17,946 nt of DNA from NCBI GenBank assembly GCA_902480035.1, contig CABSRC010000020.1, positions 1 through 17,946 on the forward strand. Reading direction: 5' to 3'. The number at the start of each line of letters is the position of its first letter. The stretch's first letter is position 1. Under the pieces are notes generated by a model. That model was not told the origin of the DNA. It did no database searches and was given only the letters and a program-made list of their open reading frames with translations. The position numbers and the translations under genes were made by a program. Shown piece by piece: positions 7,279 through 14,258 of this stretch. The stretch comes from an uncultured Streptococcus sp. (lineage in GTDB: Bacteria > Bacillota > Bacilli > Lactobacillales > Streptococcaceae).

Positions 7279-7319
7279 GGTGAGACTACGAAATCGAACT
7301 CTACGAGTTACCGATTTCT
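7279..7319 (-). repeat. 41-bp direct repeat, copy 2
   Basis: Second copy, 173 bases from the first in the same orientation, 40 of 41 bases identical. The hairpin at 7290-7318 is fully paired in its 7-bp outer and 5-bp inner stems (AACTC/GAGTT, loop TAC, two-base bulge). Confidence 0.85.
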
Positions 7320-7349
7320 TCCTCGTTCTCCTATTTTAAGACTCGGGCT

Positions 7350-7372
7350 AAAAAGGTCCACTGGACCTTTTT
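7350..7372 (-). terminator. Intrinsic terminator of pncB-nadE, overlapping the nadE stop codon
   Basis: AAAAAGGTCC (7350-7359) and GGACCTTTTT (7363-7372) make a perfect ten-pair stem with a three-base loop. The last bases of the stem are part of the nadE TAA codon. It is symmetric and could act in both directions. Confidence 0.85.
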
Positions 7373-8195
7373 ACTCCCAAAAATGATCAAATACTGTGAT
7401 TGGCAAGTGGCGTTTGTGTTGGCCTTTGTACCACCATTTTTCAATAGTGGCTTGAGCTTCTGGGCTCACTTGTTTGCCTTCTAGGTAATCATCGATTTCA
7501 TTATAGGTGACACCCAGCGCTACTTCATCTGCTATTCCTGGTTTTTCTTCTTCCAAATCTGCTGTTGGGATTTTCTCATAAAGAGCAGGATCAGCTCCTA
7601 AGGCCTTAAGCAATTGTTTTCCTTGGCGTTTATTCAAACGGAAAAGGGGCAAAATATCTGCACCACCATCTCCAAATTTTGTGAAGAAACCAGTAATATT
7701 TTCTGCAGCATGATCCGTCCCAATCACCGCTCCGCTACGTGCTCCAGCTAGAGCATACTGAGCAATCATGCGACTGCGAGCCTTAATATTGCCTTTGTTA
7801 AAATCAGAAATCTCTGTTCCAGTCGCTTCTACTGCTCGTACCATTTCGTCAGCAGACTCCTTGATATTCACAACCAAGCTAACATCCGGCTGGATAAAGG
7901 CCAATGCTTTTTGTGCATCTGCTTCATCTGCTTGTACCCCATAAGGAAGACGAACGGCAATAAATTGATAGGAGGCATCTCCTGTTTCTGCACGCATTTC
8001 TTCCATGGCTAATTGAGCTAATCGTCCAGCAAGAGTTGAATCTTGTCCTCCTGAGATCCCTAATACAAATGTTTTCAAGAAGGGATGTTTTTTTAGATAT
8101 CTTTTTAAGAAATCAACCGAGCGGCGAATCTCTTCCTGAGGATCAATGCTAGGCTTGACACCCAATTGTTGGATAATCTCTTCTTGCAAACTCAT
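7371..8195 (-). CDS. nadE: NH3-dependent NAD+ synthetase
   Basis: NadE catalyses the last step of NAD synthesis: ATP-dependent amidation of nicotinate adenine dinucleotide, as a cytoplasmic homodimer. The 274-residue length matches the ammonia-dependent form without a glutaminase domain. The PP-loop SGGQDS is at 48-53. TDHAAENITGFFTKFGDGGADILPLF-type residues near 161-185, cited here as a family landmark, form the deamido-NAD and metal site region (key segment NITGFFTKFGDGG). The C-terminal KRHLPITVFDHFW is also typical. Its ATG overlaps the pncB stop in ATGA (8192-8195), so the pair is translationally coupled. The step between them, nicotinate nucleotide adenylylation by NadD, must be encoded elsewhere. 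Confidence 0.97.
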   Translation of the reverse strand: MSLQEEIIQQLGVKPSIDPQEEIRRSVDFLKRYLKKHPFLKTFVLGISGGQDSTLAGRLAQLAMEEMRAETGDASYQFIAVRLPYGVQADEADAQKALAFIQPDVSLVVNIKESADEMVRAVEATGTEISDFNKGNIKARSRMIAQYALAGARSGAVIGTDHAAENITGFFTKFGDGGADILPLFRLNKRQGKQLLKALGADPALYEKIPTADLEEEKPGIADEVALGVTYNEIDDYLEGKQVSPEAQATIEKWWYKGQHKRHLPITVFDHFWE

Positions 8196-9652
8196 TTTGC
8201 TTCTCCTTCTCCATTGGCCTTGTTACGCATTTCCTCGATCAGATCCATCTTATCCTGCCAAATATCTTTGGCCAAGTCAACTGGGTAATGCTGTGGATTG
8301 AGAACGCGCTTGTATTCATCCCATAATTGATCGTAATTTTTACGAGCATATTCTTGAATTTCTGATAATGTTGGCAGTTGATAAACCAATTGACCCTCTT
8401 TAAAAATATCCACTAAAAGAGGAATCGCCTCAAAGTTTCGGACTGTTTTATTAATGTAGGTATAAGTTGGATGGAACATTTTAAGTTCTGTCAGTTGTGA
8501 AACATCTACTCCATCGTAAGTGATGTAGTCCCCTTCTGACTTACCTTTTTCACGGCTCGTAATCCGCCAGACTTGCTTTTTACCTGGAGTAGAAACTTTC
8601 TCTGCATTATTGGAAAGCTTGATGGTATTGATCATCTCTCCTGCTTCGTTTTCAACAGAGACAATTTTGTATACCGCTCCAAGCGCTGGTTGATCGTAAG
8701 CTGTAATTAACTTGGTTCCTACACCCCAAACATCAATTTTTGCTTTTTGCATTTTTAAGTTGAGGATGGTATTTTCATCCAAGTCATTAGAAGCGTAGAT
8801 TTTAGCATTTGTAAACCCAGCCTCATCTAATTGCTGGCGAACTTTTTTAGAAATATAGGCAATATCTCCTGAGTCAATCCGGACGCCTAGGAAATTGATT
8901 TTATCTCCCATTTCACGTGCTACCTGAATAGCTGCTGGTACCCCAATACGAAGCGTATCATAGGTATCGACGAGGAAGACACAATCTTTATGGGTTTCCG
9001 CATAAGCTTTAAAGGCTTGGTAGTCATTTCCATATACCTGTACAAGAGAATGGGCATGGGTTCCTAAAACTGGGATTCCAAAGAGTTTTCCTGCACGAAC
9101 ATTACTAGTTCCATTGGCCCCTCCGATGACTGCTGCACGAGTTCCCCAAATGGCAGCATCCATTTCTTGCGCACGACGTGTTCCAAATTCCATCAAAGGC
9201 TCATCTTCAATGACTGAACGAATACGAGCAGCTTTTGTGGCTATCAAGGTCTGAAAGTTGACGATATTCAAAAGGGCTGTTTCCACCAATTGACACTGAG
9301 CTAAAGGCCCCTCTACCTGAACAATTGGTTCATTCGCAAAGACCAAGTCTCCTTCTTGAGCCGATCGTACCGTCAATTCTAACTTGAGATCGCGGAGATA
9401 TTCCAAGAAGGCCCCATGATAACCAAGTGACCCTAAATAGGCAATATCGCTCTCAGAAAAACTCAAGTTTTCCAAGTATTTCACAATTCTCTCTAAGCCA
9501 GCAAATACCGCGTAGCCGTTTTTAAAAGGCTGTTGACGAAAATAGACTTCAAATACGGCATGTTTATTGTGGATACCTTGATCAAAATAGACTTGCATCA
9601 TGTTGATTTGGTATAAATCAGTATGCAAGGTTAAACTGTCATCTGGATACAT
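8192..9652 (-). CDS. pncB: Nicotinate phosphoribosyltransferase
   Basis: PncB makes nicotinate mononucleotide from nicotinate and PRPP with ATP hydrolysis, the entry step of the Preiss-Handler NAD salvage route, in the cytoplasm. The 486-residue length is typical of the Gram-positive form. Landmarks are TDLYQINMMQVYF (11-23), EFGTRRAQ (155-162), GTHAHSLVQ (197-205) holding the histidine expected to be phosphorylated, and RIDSGDIAY (258-266) in the phosphoribosyl-binding region. The ATG at 9652 has GAGGT six bases upstream and its own extended -10 promoter. A 12-bp palindrome overlaps the start. nadE follows with a four-base overlap. Confidence 0.97.
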   Translation of the reverse strand: MYPDDSLTLHTDLYQINMMQVYFDQGIHNKHAVFEVYFRQQPFKNGYAVFAGLERIVKYLENLSFSESDIAYLGSLGYHGAFLEYLRDLKLELTVRSAQEGDLVFANEPIVQVEGPLAQCQLVETALLNIVNFQTLIATKAARIRSVIEDEPLMEFGTRRAQEMDAAIWGTRAAVIGGANGTSNVRAGKLFGIPVLGTHAHSLVQVYGNDYQAFKAYAETHKDCVFLVDTYDTLRIGVPAAIQVAREMGDKINFLGVRIDSGDIAYISKKVRQQLDEAGFTNAKIYASNDLDENTILNLKMQKAKIDVWGVGTKLITAYDQPALGAVYKIVSVENEAGEMINTIKLSNNAEKVSTPGKKQVWRITSREKGKSEGDYITYDGVDVSQLTELKMFHPTYTYINKTVRNFEAIPLLVDIFKEGQLVYQLPTLSEIQEYARKNYDQLWDEYKRVLNPQHYPVDLAKDIWQDKMDLIEEMRNKANGEGEAK

Positions 9653-9658
9653 ATGTAT
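9647..9658. promoter_or_regulatory. Palindrome over the pncB start codon (possible operator)
   Basis: ATACATATGTAT is a perfect 12-bp palindrome that covers the pncB start codon and the spacer after its ribosome binding site. A niacin-responsive repressor such as NiaR is a plausible ligand by context only. Confidence 0.3.
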
Positions 9659-9709
9659 ACCTCTTTTTTATTGATTTGTTCTATGAATTCCTACCATAAA
9701 ATTAGTACC

Positions 9710-9738
9710 ATTATAGCACATTTCAGCCCTATTGAATA
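9710..9738 (-). promoter_or_regulatory. pncB-nadE promoter
   Basis: TATAAT (9710-9715) preceded by TGC forms an extended -10. A weak -35-like TATTCA (9733-9738) lies 17 bases upstream. The predicted leader is about 50 nt, with no riboswitch fold seen. Confidence 0.65.
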
Positions 9739-9755
9739 CTGAAAGGAAAGCATGA

Positions 9756-9787
9756 AAAAAATCTGAGACAGGAAGCTCAGATTTTTT
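9756..9787 (-). terminator. Intrinsic terminator of trxB
   Basis: AAAAAATCTGAG (9756-9767) pairs with CTCAGATTTTTT (9776-9787) over 12 positions with an eight-base loop, four bases after the trxB stop codon. The T tract follows the GC-containing part on either strand. Confidence 0.85.
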
Positions 9788-9791
9788 GGGA

Positions 9792-10703
9792 TTAAAAGTT
9801 TTCTGTGATATATTTATAAACTTCTTGGCCAGCAATCGCACCGTCTCCGACTGCTGTCGTCACTTGACGCAAATCTTTTTGACGAACATCGCCAACCGCA
9901 AAAATACCTGGGACTGTGGTTCTCATATGATCATCCGTGACCACCCAGCCATTTTCATCTAAAATACCAAGTTCTGTCGCAAAATCACTGACAGGATCTA
10001 AACCGACATAGATAAAGACACCACCGAAGGCTTGCTCTCTAACCTCTCCTGTCTTCACATCTTTTAAAAGGACAGACGTTACTTTTTGTTCACCTTTAAT
10101 TTCTTCAACAACCGTATTCCAAGCAAAATGAATTTTATCATTGGCAAAGGCACGATCTTGAAGAACCTTTTGAGCACGCAATTGATCACGACGATGGGCA
10201 ATGGTCACTGTTTTTGCAAACTGAGTCAAAAAGACAGCTTCTTCTACCGCAGAATCGCCACCACCAACGACCAAGAGATCCTCGTCTCTAAAGAAAGCTC
10301 CATCACAAACAGCACAGTAGGAAACCCCTCTACTATTCAGCTCTTCTTCACCAGGGACATTCAATGAACGGTGGTTAGACCCTGTGGCAATCACCACGGT
10401 TTTAGCTTCAAATTCCCCATCATCTGTGACAATCTTTTTGGTTGCTCCGTGGTCTTCGATGCGCTCTACCTGACCAAACAAATGTTCCACACCAAGATTT
10501 TCCAAAGGCTCGAACATTTTTTCAGCCAAGTCTGGGCCACTAATATTCGCATAGCCAGGATAGTTTTCAATGTCAGACGTATTGTTCATTTGACCGCCTG
10601 GAATCCCTCTCTCAATTAATGCGACTTTTAAATTGCTTCGTGCTGCATAAAGGGCAGCCGTCATCCCTGCAGGACCTGCTCCAATAATCACTGTATCAAA
10701 CAT
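9792..10703 (-). CDS. trxB: Thioredoxin-disulfide reductase
   Basis: TrxB is a cytoplasmic homodimeric flavoenzyme that reduces thioredoxin with NADPH. From the chosen start the protein has 303 residues. The FAD-binding GAGPAGMTAALYAAR is at 8-22, and IATGSNHR at 105-112. The redox pair is C130 and C133 in SYCAVCDGAFF. The NADPH-binding GGGDSAVEEA is at 147-156 with the HRR phosphate contact at 170-172. The second FAD motif is GIFAVGDVR at 266-274. The ATG at 10703 was preferred over a TTG two codons upstream because GAGG lies six bases before it and MFDTVIIGAG is the family N-terminus. A strong promoter lies in the gap after the DUF4059 gene, and a terminator follows. Confidence 0.97.
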   Translation of the reverse strand: MFDTVIIGAGPAGMTAALYAARSNLKVALIERGIPGGQMNNTSDIENYPGYANISGPDLAEKMFEPLENLGVEHLFGQVERIEDHGATKKIVTDDGEFEAKTVVIATGSNHRSLNVPGEEELNSRGVSYCAVCDGAFFRDEDLLVVGGGDSAVEEAVFLTQFAKTVTIAHRRDQLRAQKVLQDRAFANDKIHFAWNTVVEEIKGEQKVTSVLLKDVKTGEVREQAFGGVFIYVGLDPVSDFATELGILDENGWVVTDDHMRTTVPGIFAVGDVRQKDLRQVTTAVGDGAIAGQEVYKYITENF

Positions 10704-10732
10704 ACACAACCTCTTTCTGTTTTGTTGTAACC

Positions 10733-10761
10733 ATTATAATTCTAACACGGTCTTTTTGCAA
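10733..10761 (-). promoter_or_regulatory. trxB promoter
   Basis: TTGCAA (-35, 10756-10761) and TATAAT (-10, 10733-10738) are 17 bases apart. The -35 box touches the stop codon of the DUF4059 gene. No terminator precedes it, so trxB may also be read through. Confidence 0.75.
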
Positions 10762-10989
10762 TTATCGTGCTTGAAAGATAAACAAAATCCCTATGACCGC
10801 AAAGGTTAAAATAGGAATCGTCATGATATCAATTAAGAGGATATCATACAAATGGGCTTGTCGTTGCTTGGCTGTTTTATCTTTCTTCTTAAGGGCACGG
10901 TAGCCAATCCAAATACAAGAAGCGATCCCAACTAAAATCGTTGTCGTCACTAAACTTTGTAAATATAAGGACAATAATTTATTTAACAT
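10762..10989 (-). CDS. Small two-helix membrane protein, DUF4059 family
   Basis: A 75-residue protein of unknown function. Two hydrophobic helices (about 5-28 and 50-71) are separated by a strongly basic loop rich in Lys/Arg (RALKKKDKTAKQRQ, 31-44). By the positive-inside rule this loop should face the cytoplasm, with both ends outside. Homologues of this size are found in streptococci next to trxB and an amino acid ABC transporter, as here. The ATG at 10989 was chosen over an upstream TTG because TTGGAG precedes it at a proper distance and the extra residues would come from a terminator. It has its own promoter at 11065-11093. No enzymatic motif is visible. Confidence 0.75.
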   Translation of the reverse strand: MLNKLLSLYLQSLVTTTILVGIASCIWIGYRALKKKDKTAKQRQAHLYDILLIDIMTIPILTFAVIGILFIFQAR

Positions 10990-11016
10990 CACGACTCCAA
11001 ATATTTTTACATTTTC

Positions 11017-11050
11017 AGAAAACAAACCCAGCTAGCATCGCCAGCTGAGT
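11017..11050 (-). terminator. Terminator or attenuator ahead of the DUF4059 gene
   Basis: On the minus strand ACTCAGCT and AGCTGGGT form eight pairs (one G-U) around a nine-base loop, followed by TTGTTTTCT. It lies after the ABC ATPase stop but also after a promoter for the next gene, so it may end the ABC transcript and attenuate the DUF4059 one. Confidence 0.6.
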
Positions 11051-11064
11051 CTTACCTCTCCTCT

Positions 11065-11093
11065 ATTATATCAAACATAGGTCCGTTTGTAAC
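11065..11093 (-). promoter_or_regulatory. Promoter overlapping the ABC ATPase stop codon
   Basis: TATAAT (11065-11070) is preceded by TGA, which is both the extended -10 element and the ATPase stop codon. GTTACA (11088-11093) lies 17 bases upstream. The predicted start is near 11058, right before the terminator-like hairpin. Confidence 0.6.
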
Positions 11094-11814
11094 TAGCAAA
11101 GAATTCTTTTGTCCGTTCTTCTTTTGGATGCTGCATGATTTCCTCTGGAGTTCCAGTTTCAATAATCCGTCCTTTATCCAAAAATAAAACCTTATCTGCC
11201 ACTTGTGCTACAAAAGACATATCGTGACTGACCAATACCATAGTTTGACCTGTTTTTGCGGCATTGGCAATGGATTTTTCAACCTCCCCAACCAATTCTG
11301 GATCCAAGGCTGAAGTCGGTTCATCCAGCAAAAGAACTTCTGGTTTCATGGCCAAGGCACGAGCCAAAGCCACGCGTTGCTTTTGTCCGCCTGAGAGGTG
11401 ACGAGGATAGTGATTTTCACGATCCGACAAGCCAACTTTGGCCAGTTCTTCTCGTGCAATTTTCGTTGCTTCTTGATCGGATAAGCCCTTTACAACAACG
11501 AGCCCTTCTTTCACATTTTCAAGAGCTGTTTTCCTTCCAAACAAATTAAACTGTTGGAAAACCATGGCCAACTTTCTCCGCAAAGTTAAGATTTGATCTT
11601 GACTAATATGTTCAAAGTCAACCTCGAAAGCATCAATCTTAATTCTACCACTGTCTGGAGCTTCCAAATAGTTTAAACTGCGTAAAAAGGTCGATTTACC
11701 CGCTCCAGAAGACCCAATCAAGGCTACTACTTCCCCTTTTTGAATTTCCAAACTTAGATTATTTAAAACCTTTTGACCTGAAAATGTCTTTGATAATTCT
11801 GAAATATAAATCAT
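11071..11814 (-). CDS. Polar amino acid ABC transporter, ATP-binding protein
   Basis: The cytoplasmic ATPase of a polar amino acid uptake importer (GlnQ/HisP type), 247 residues, the usual length. Walker A GSSGAGKST is at 34-42, the Q-loop Gln at 87-88 (VFQQFN), the signature LSGGQ at 140-144, Walker B LLLDEP at 161-166, the D-loop SALD at 168-171 and the switch His at 197. The start codon shares one base with the permease stop (TAATG), and a strong AGGAGGT lies within the last permease codons, so translation is coupled. The amino acid carried cannot be told: no substrate-binding protein is encoded nearby. Confidence 0.95.
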   Translation of the reverse strand: MIYISELSKTFSGQKVLNNLSLEIQKGEVVALIGSSGAGKSTFLRSLNYLEAPDSGRIKIDAFEVDFEHISQDQILTLRRKLAMVFQQFNLFGRKTALENVKEGLVVVKGLSDQEATKIAREELAKVGLSDRENHYPRHLSGGQKQRVALARALAMKPEVLLLDEPTSALDPELVGEVEKSIANAAKTGQTMVLVSHDMSFVAQVADKVLFLDKGRIIETGTPEEIMQHPKEERTKEFFASYKRTYV

Positions 11815-12614
11815 TAGATCCGGACCTCCTGATCTGGTAAATCAATTGCTACGGGAGTCTCAATATCCAGTCGACGTTCAATGTGTCGGCCTAGCATTTC
11901 TATGAGGATATTCACAATCCAGTAAACAATCGATACCGTGATAAAGCGTTCAAAATACTTCAAATCGCTCCCCCCAATAATCCGTGCTTGGGCAAAAATT
12001 TCAACCACACTGGCACTAAAGGCTAGCGATGTCCCCTTGGTTAAACCAATGAGAGAGTTGATTAAGGTTGGAGTTGCAACGACTGCTGCATTGGGAATAA
12101 TAACCCGGCGATAAACTTGACGGTTGGTCATTCCAAGACTACGTGCTGCCTCTATCTCACCAGGATCCACCGATAAAATGGCTGCCCGGATGGTCTCGCT
12201 CGCATACGCTGCCTCATTAAAGGCAAGGGCCACAATCGCAAATAGCTCAGCTGGAATGGCATTAATATTAAAAGCTGTTCCATAAGACTGATTGATCGCT
12301 TTTAAAATAAGAGGAATCCCATAATAGGTCAACATCAATTGAACCAACAAAGGAGTCCCACGTAAAAAGCTGACAAAAACAGCTTGAATCGGGTAGAGGA
12401 TTCGTACACGATTAATTTTGACCAGAGCAAAAATCATGGCAAAAATAATCCCAACAAATGCGCCTCCCAGGGCTAGTAAAATCGTCACAGGCAGTTTCCC
12501 TATGACAGCCGGAAATGCATCCAATACGGCTCTCAAACTAAACAGCTTGCTATCTGGAACGTGTTTTAAAAAGTCAGCATACCAGTTGGCAGCTAAAAGA
12601 TTAGTTGTAAACAT
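11814..12614 (-). CDS. Polar amino acid ABC transporter, permease protein
   Basis: A membrane permease of the HisM/GlnP family, 266 residues from the chosen start. After an amphipathic N-terminus there are hydrophobic spans near 42-65, 75-105, 122-140, 178-205 and 222-241. FLRGTPLLVQL (83-93) is a family landmark. The EAA loop that docks on the ATPase is EIEAARSLGMTNRQVYRRV (153-171). The ATG at 12614 has GGAAG nine bases upstream; the longer frame adds 15 residues of Cys-rich sequence without support. It lacks the fused substrate-binding domain seen in many streptococcal GlnP proteins, so it needs a separate binding lipoprotein encoded elsewhere. A promoter lies at 12644-12673. Confidence 0.93.
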   Translation of the reverse strand: MFTTNLLAANWYADFLKHVPDSKLFSLRAVLDAFPAVIGKLPVTILLALGGAFVGIIFAMIFALVKINRVRILYPIQAVFVSFLRGTPLLVQLMLTYYGIPLILKAINQSYGTAFNINAIPAELFAIVALAFNEAAYASETIRAAILSVDPGEIEAARSLGMTNRQVYRRVIIPNAAVVATPTLINSLIGLTKGTSLAFSASVVEIFAQARIIGGSDLKYFERFITVSIVYWIVNILIEMLGRHIERRLDIETPVAIDLPDQEVRI

Positions 12615-12643
12615 TTTTGTTACTTCCTTTCTCGAACATAAAC

Positions 12644-12673
12644 ATTCTATCATATTCACTATCGGAATTCCAA
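12644..12673 (-). promoter_or_regulatory. Probable promoter of the amino acid ABC transporter genes
   Basis: TAGAAT (12644-12649) preceded by TGA forms an extended -10. TTGGAA (12668-12673) lies 18 bases upstream, within a GGAATTCC palindrome. Confidence 0.5.
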
Positions 12674-12691
12674 AAATTGCTACAGAAATAG

Positions 12692-12725
12692 AAAAATGAT
12701 AGACTACTCAAATTTAGTCTATCAT
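12692..12725 (-). terminator. Probable terminator of cshB
   Basis: ATGATAGACTA (12696-12706) and TAGTCTATCAT (12715-12725) form a perfect 11-pair stem with an eight-base loop, followed on the minus strand by TTTTCT. The stem is AT-rich. On the plus strand AATTTT follows. Confidence 0.6.
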
Positions 12726-12749
12726 AATTTTAGACAAGTTCCTAATAGT

Positions 12750-12776
12750 TTTTCTTTATGGAGTTCATAAAGAAAA
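12750..12776. repeat. AT-rich hairpin between cshB and its terminator
   Basis: TTTTCTTTATG (12750-12760) and CATAAAGAAAA (12766-12776) are perfect 11-base inverted arms around a five-base loop. No T tract follows on the minus strand. Possibly it stabilises the cshB 3' end. Confidence 0.5.
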
Positions 12777-12810
12777 TCTATGTTTTCTTCTGAACATTTG
12801 AAAGAAGGAG

Positions 12811-14154
12811 TTAGAAAGTTTGGCGTTTGGCCTTACGTTCCGCCCGACCACGCGCACGGTTTTCAGCTCGCTTAGCTTTTCTCCGCTTTTCATCAACTGC
12901 CCATTTGATTTTTTTCTTGTAGCCTGGTTTGATTTTTTTCTTTTTCTTCTTCACCAGACCAATCATTTCGATGTCGAGTTTCTCTTGCTTTTTCTCACGA
13001 TTCGCCCGTCTGTCCCGATCATAAGTATCTTCAATAACCCCATTTTTCAACACTTTCGGTACGAAACGAATTCCCATTTTTTCTAGTTCACGGATATCTG
13101 AATCATCACTCGGTTGATAAAGAGTAATAGCGACACCTGGTAGACCATTGCGTCCTGTCCGACCGACACGGTGGACAAAGAAAGAAAGATCTTGTGGAAT
13201 AGCATCGTTGATGACATGACTCACCCCTTCGATATCAATTCCACGAGCCGCTAAATCTGTGGCCACAATATACTCAAAATCAAGATTTTTAACCTGATTC
13301 ATGATCCGTTTCCGTTCACGTGGTGGGATATCTCCGTGAATCTTTGCCACTTTCAATCCCTGAGCCACCAAATAGGCATGGAGATCATCTGCTCTCGTTT
13401 TGGTATTAACGAAAATCATGGCCAAATAAGGTTGCAAGGTCTTGGTCAATTGGTAAATTTGCTCATTTTTATCCCGACCCTTGGTGGAAACCAGCCAATT
13501 ATCGATGGTATCTGAAATCACCGTCTTAGTCTTAATTTGCTCCATGACTGGGTTTGAGAGATATTTTTTCAAGAATGGCTGTAATTTTTGCGGAATGGTA
13601 GCTGAAAAAACTAAAAATTGCAGTTGTTGCGGAAGTCTTGAAGCAATCTTATCCACGGTAGACAAGAATCCCATGTCCAGTGTCATATCTGCCTCGTCTA
13701 CCACAAAAGTATGGGCCTTATGGATGGCCAGATCACCAGATGCAACCAGATCATAGATCCGCCCTGGAGTTCCAATCACGATATGCGGTTGTTTGACCTG
13801 CAGTTTTTCAATCTGACGGCTTTTATCCGTTCCTCCAACATAATTCACAATCCGAATCTCTTTGTCAGAATGACTAGCGATTTGACGAGCAGCTTGGTAA
13901 ATTTGCGTCGCCAACTCCCGACTAGGAGCCGTGATGACCGCTTCAACTTGCTCACTGTCCTCATTTAACGTTTGAAAAATCGGCAAGAGGAACGTATGGG
14001 TTTTCCCAGAACCAGTCTTTGACTCTCCTACCAAATCATTTCCAGCTAGGACAATCGGAATTAGTTTTTCCTGTACTTCAGTTGCTTCTATAAAATTGAT
14101 TTCTTTCAGTGCCTCTTGAATATAGGGCTTAAAATTAAACTCTGTAAATTTCAT
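12811..14154 (-). CDS. cshB: DEAD-box ATP-dependent RNA helicase, CshB type
   Basis: A cytoplasmic RNA helicase thought to unwind structured RNA in ribosome assembly or mRNA turnover, especially in the cold. It has 447 residues. Domain 1 has motif I SKTGSGKT (45-52), PSRELATQ (77-84), GTPGR (128-132), DEAD (153-156) and SAT (184-186). Domain 2 has FVNTK (248-252), ATDLAARGID (298-307) and HRVGRTGR (328-335). The tail from about 377 is very basic, with a run of six Lys near 402 and KPGYKKKIKW, closely like the Bacillus CshB tail. The ATG at 14154 was preferred because AAGGA lies nine bases upstream; the earlier in-frame ATG sits on that ribosome binding site. It has its own promoter after the mraY terminator. 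Confidence 0.92.
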   Translation of the reverse strand: MKFTEFNFKPYIQEALKEINFIEATEVQEKLIPIVLAGNDLVGESKTGSGKTHTFLLPIFQTLNEDSEQVEAVITAPSRELATQIYQAARQIASHSDKEIRIVNYVGGTDKSRQIEKLQVKQPHIVIGTPGRIYDLVASGDLAIHKAHTFVVDEADMTLDMGFLSTVDKIASRLPQQLQFLVFSATIPQKLQPFLKKYLSNPVMEQIKTKTVISDTIDNWLVSTKGRDKNEQIYQLTKTLQPYLAMIFVNTKTRADDLHAYLVAQGLKVAKIHGDIPPRERKRIMNQVKNLDFEYIVATDLAARGIDIEGVSHVINDAIPQDLSFFVHRVGRTGRNGLPGVAITLYQPSDDSDIRELEKMGIRFVPKVLKNGVIEDTYDRDRRANREKKQEKLDIEMIGLVKKKKKKIKPGYKKKIKWAVDEKRRKAKRAENRARGRAERKAKRQTF

Positions 14155-14182
14155 TTTCTCAGTTCCTTTCATGATCTCTATT

Positions 14183-14191
14183 ATTATATCA
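14183..14191 (-). promoter_or_regulatory. cshB extended -10 promoter
   Basis: TGATATAAT: a perfect -10 (14183-14188) with the TG element one base upstream, about 28 bases from the cshB start. No convincing -35 box is visible. Confidence 0.6.
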
Positions 14192-14258
14192 GAAAAGCTG
14201 TCTTCTTGCTTCTCTTATGAGTCATTTTTCCTAACCAGCGAAGTCTCTCTGAGTCAGT

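Larger units (their letters stand above)
7036..7349. repeat. Intergenic mosaic of repeats and hairpins between nadE and the GNAT gene
   Basis: This stretch of about 310 bases holds no credible gene on either strand. It contains a terminator-like hairpin (7056-7077), two near-identical 41-bp direct repeats (7106-7146 and 7279-7319), small palindromes AATAGAA-AAA-TTCTATT (7157-7173) and CAATG-ATA-CATTG (7200-7212), and a long interrupted hairpin (7224-7271). The layout resembles the dispersed intergenic repeat elements found in oral streptococcal genomes; that assignment is from memory of such sequences and is an inference. Confidence 0.55.

Noticed and set aside
7056..7349. CRISPR array or toxin-antitoxin locus in the repeat region
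   Set aside because: There are only two repeat copies with a 132-base spacer, no cas genes and no small ORF pair with ribosome binding sites.
9653..9709. Riboswitch in the pncB leader
   Set aside because: The predicted leader is only about 50 nt and shows no stable fold beyond the short palindrome.
12820..13086. 88-codon plus-strand ORF opposite the cshB tail
   Set aside because: Its Phe/Leu-rich sequence is the antisense of the lysine-rich CshB tail, which makes it look like a membrane protein by chance.
14196..14240. Thirteen-codon minus-strand ORF (MTHKRSKKTAFLI) upstream of cshB
   Set aside because: It ends in the cshB -10 box and so lies upstream of the predicted transcript start; its ribosome binding site spacing is too short.
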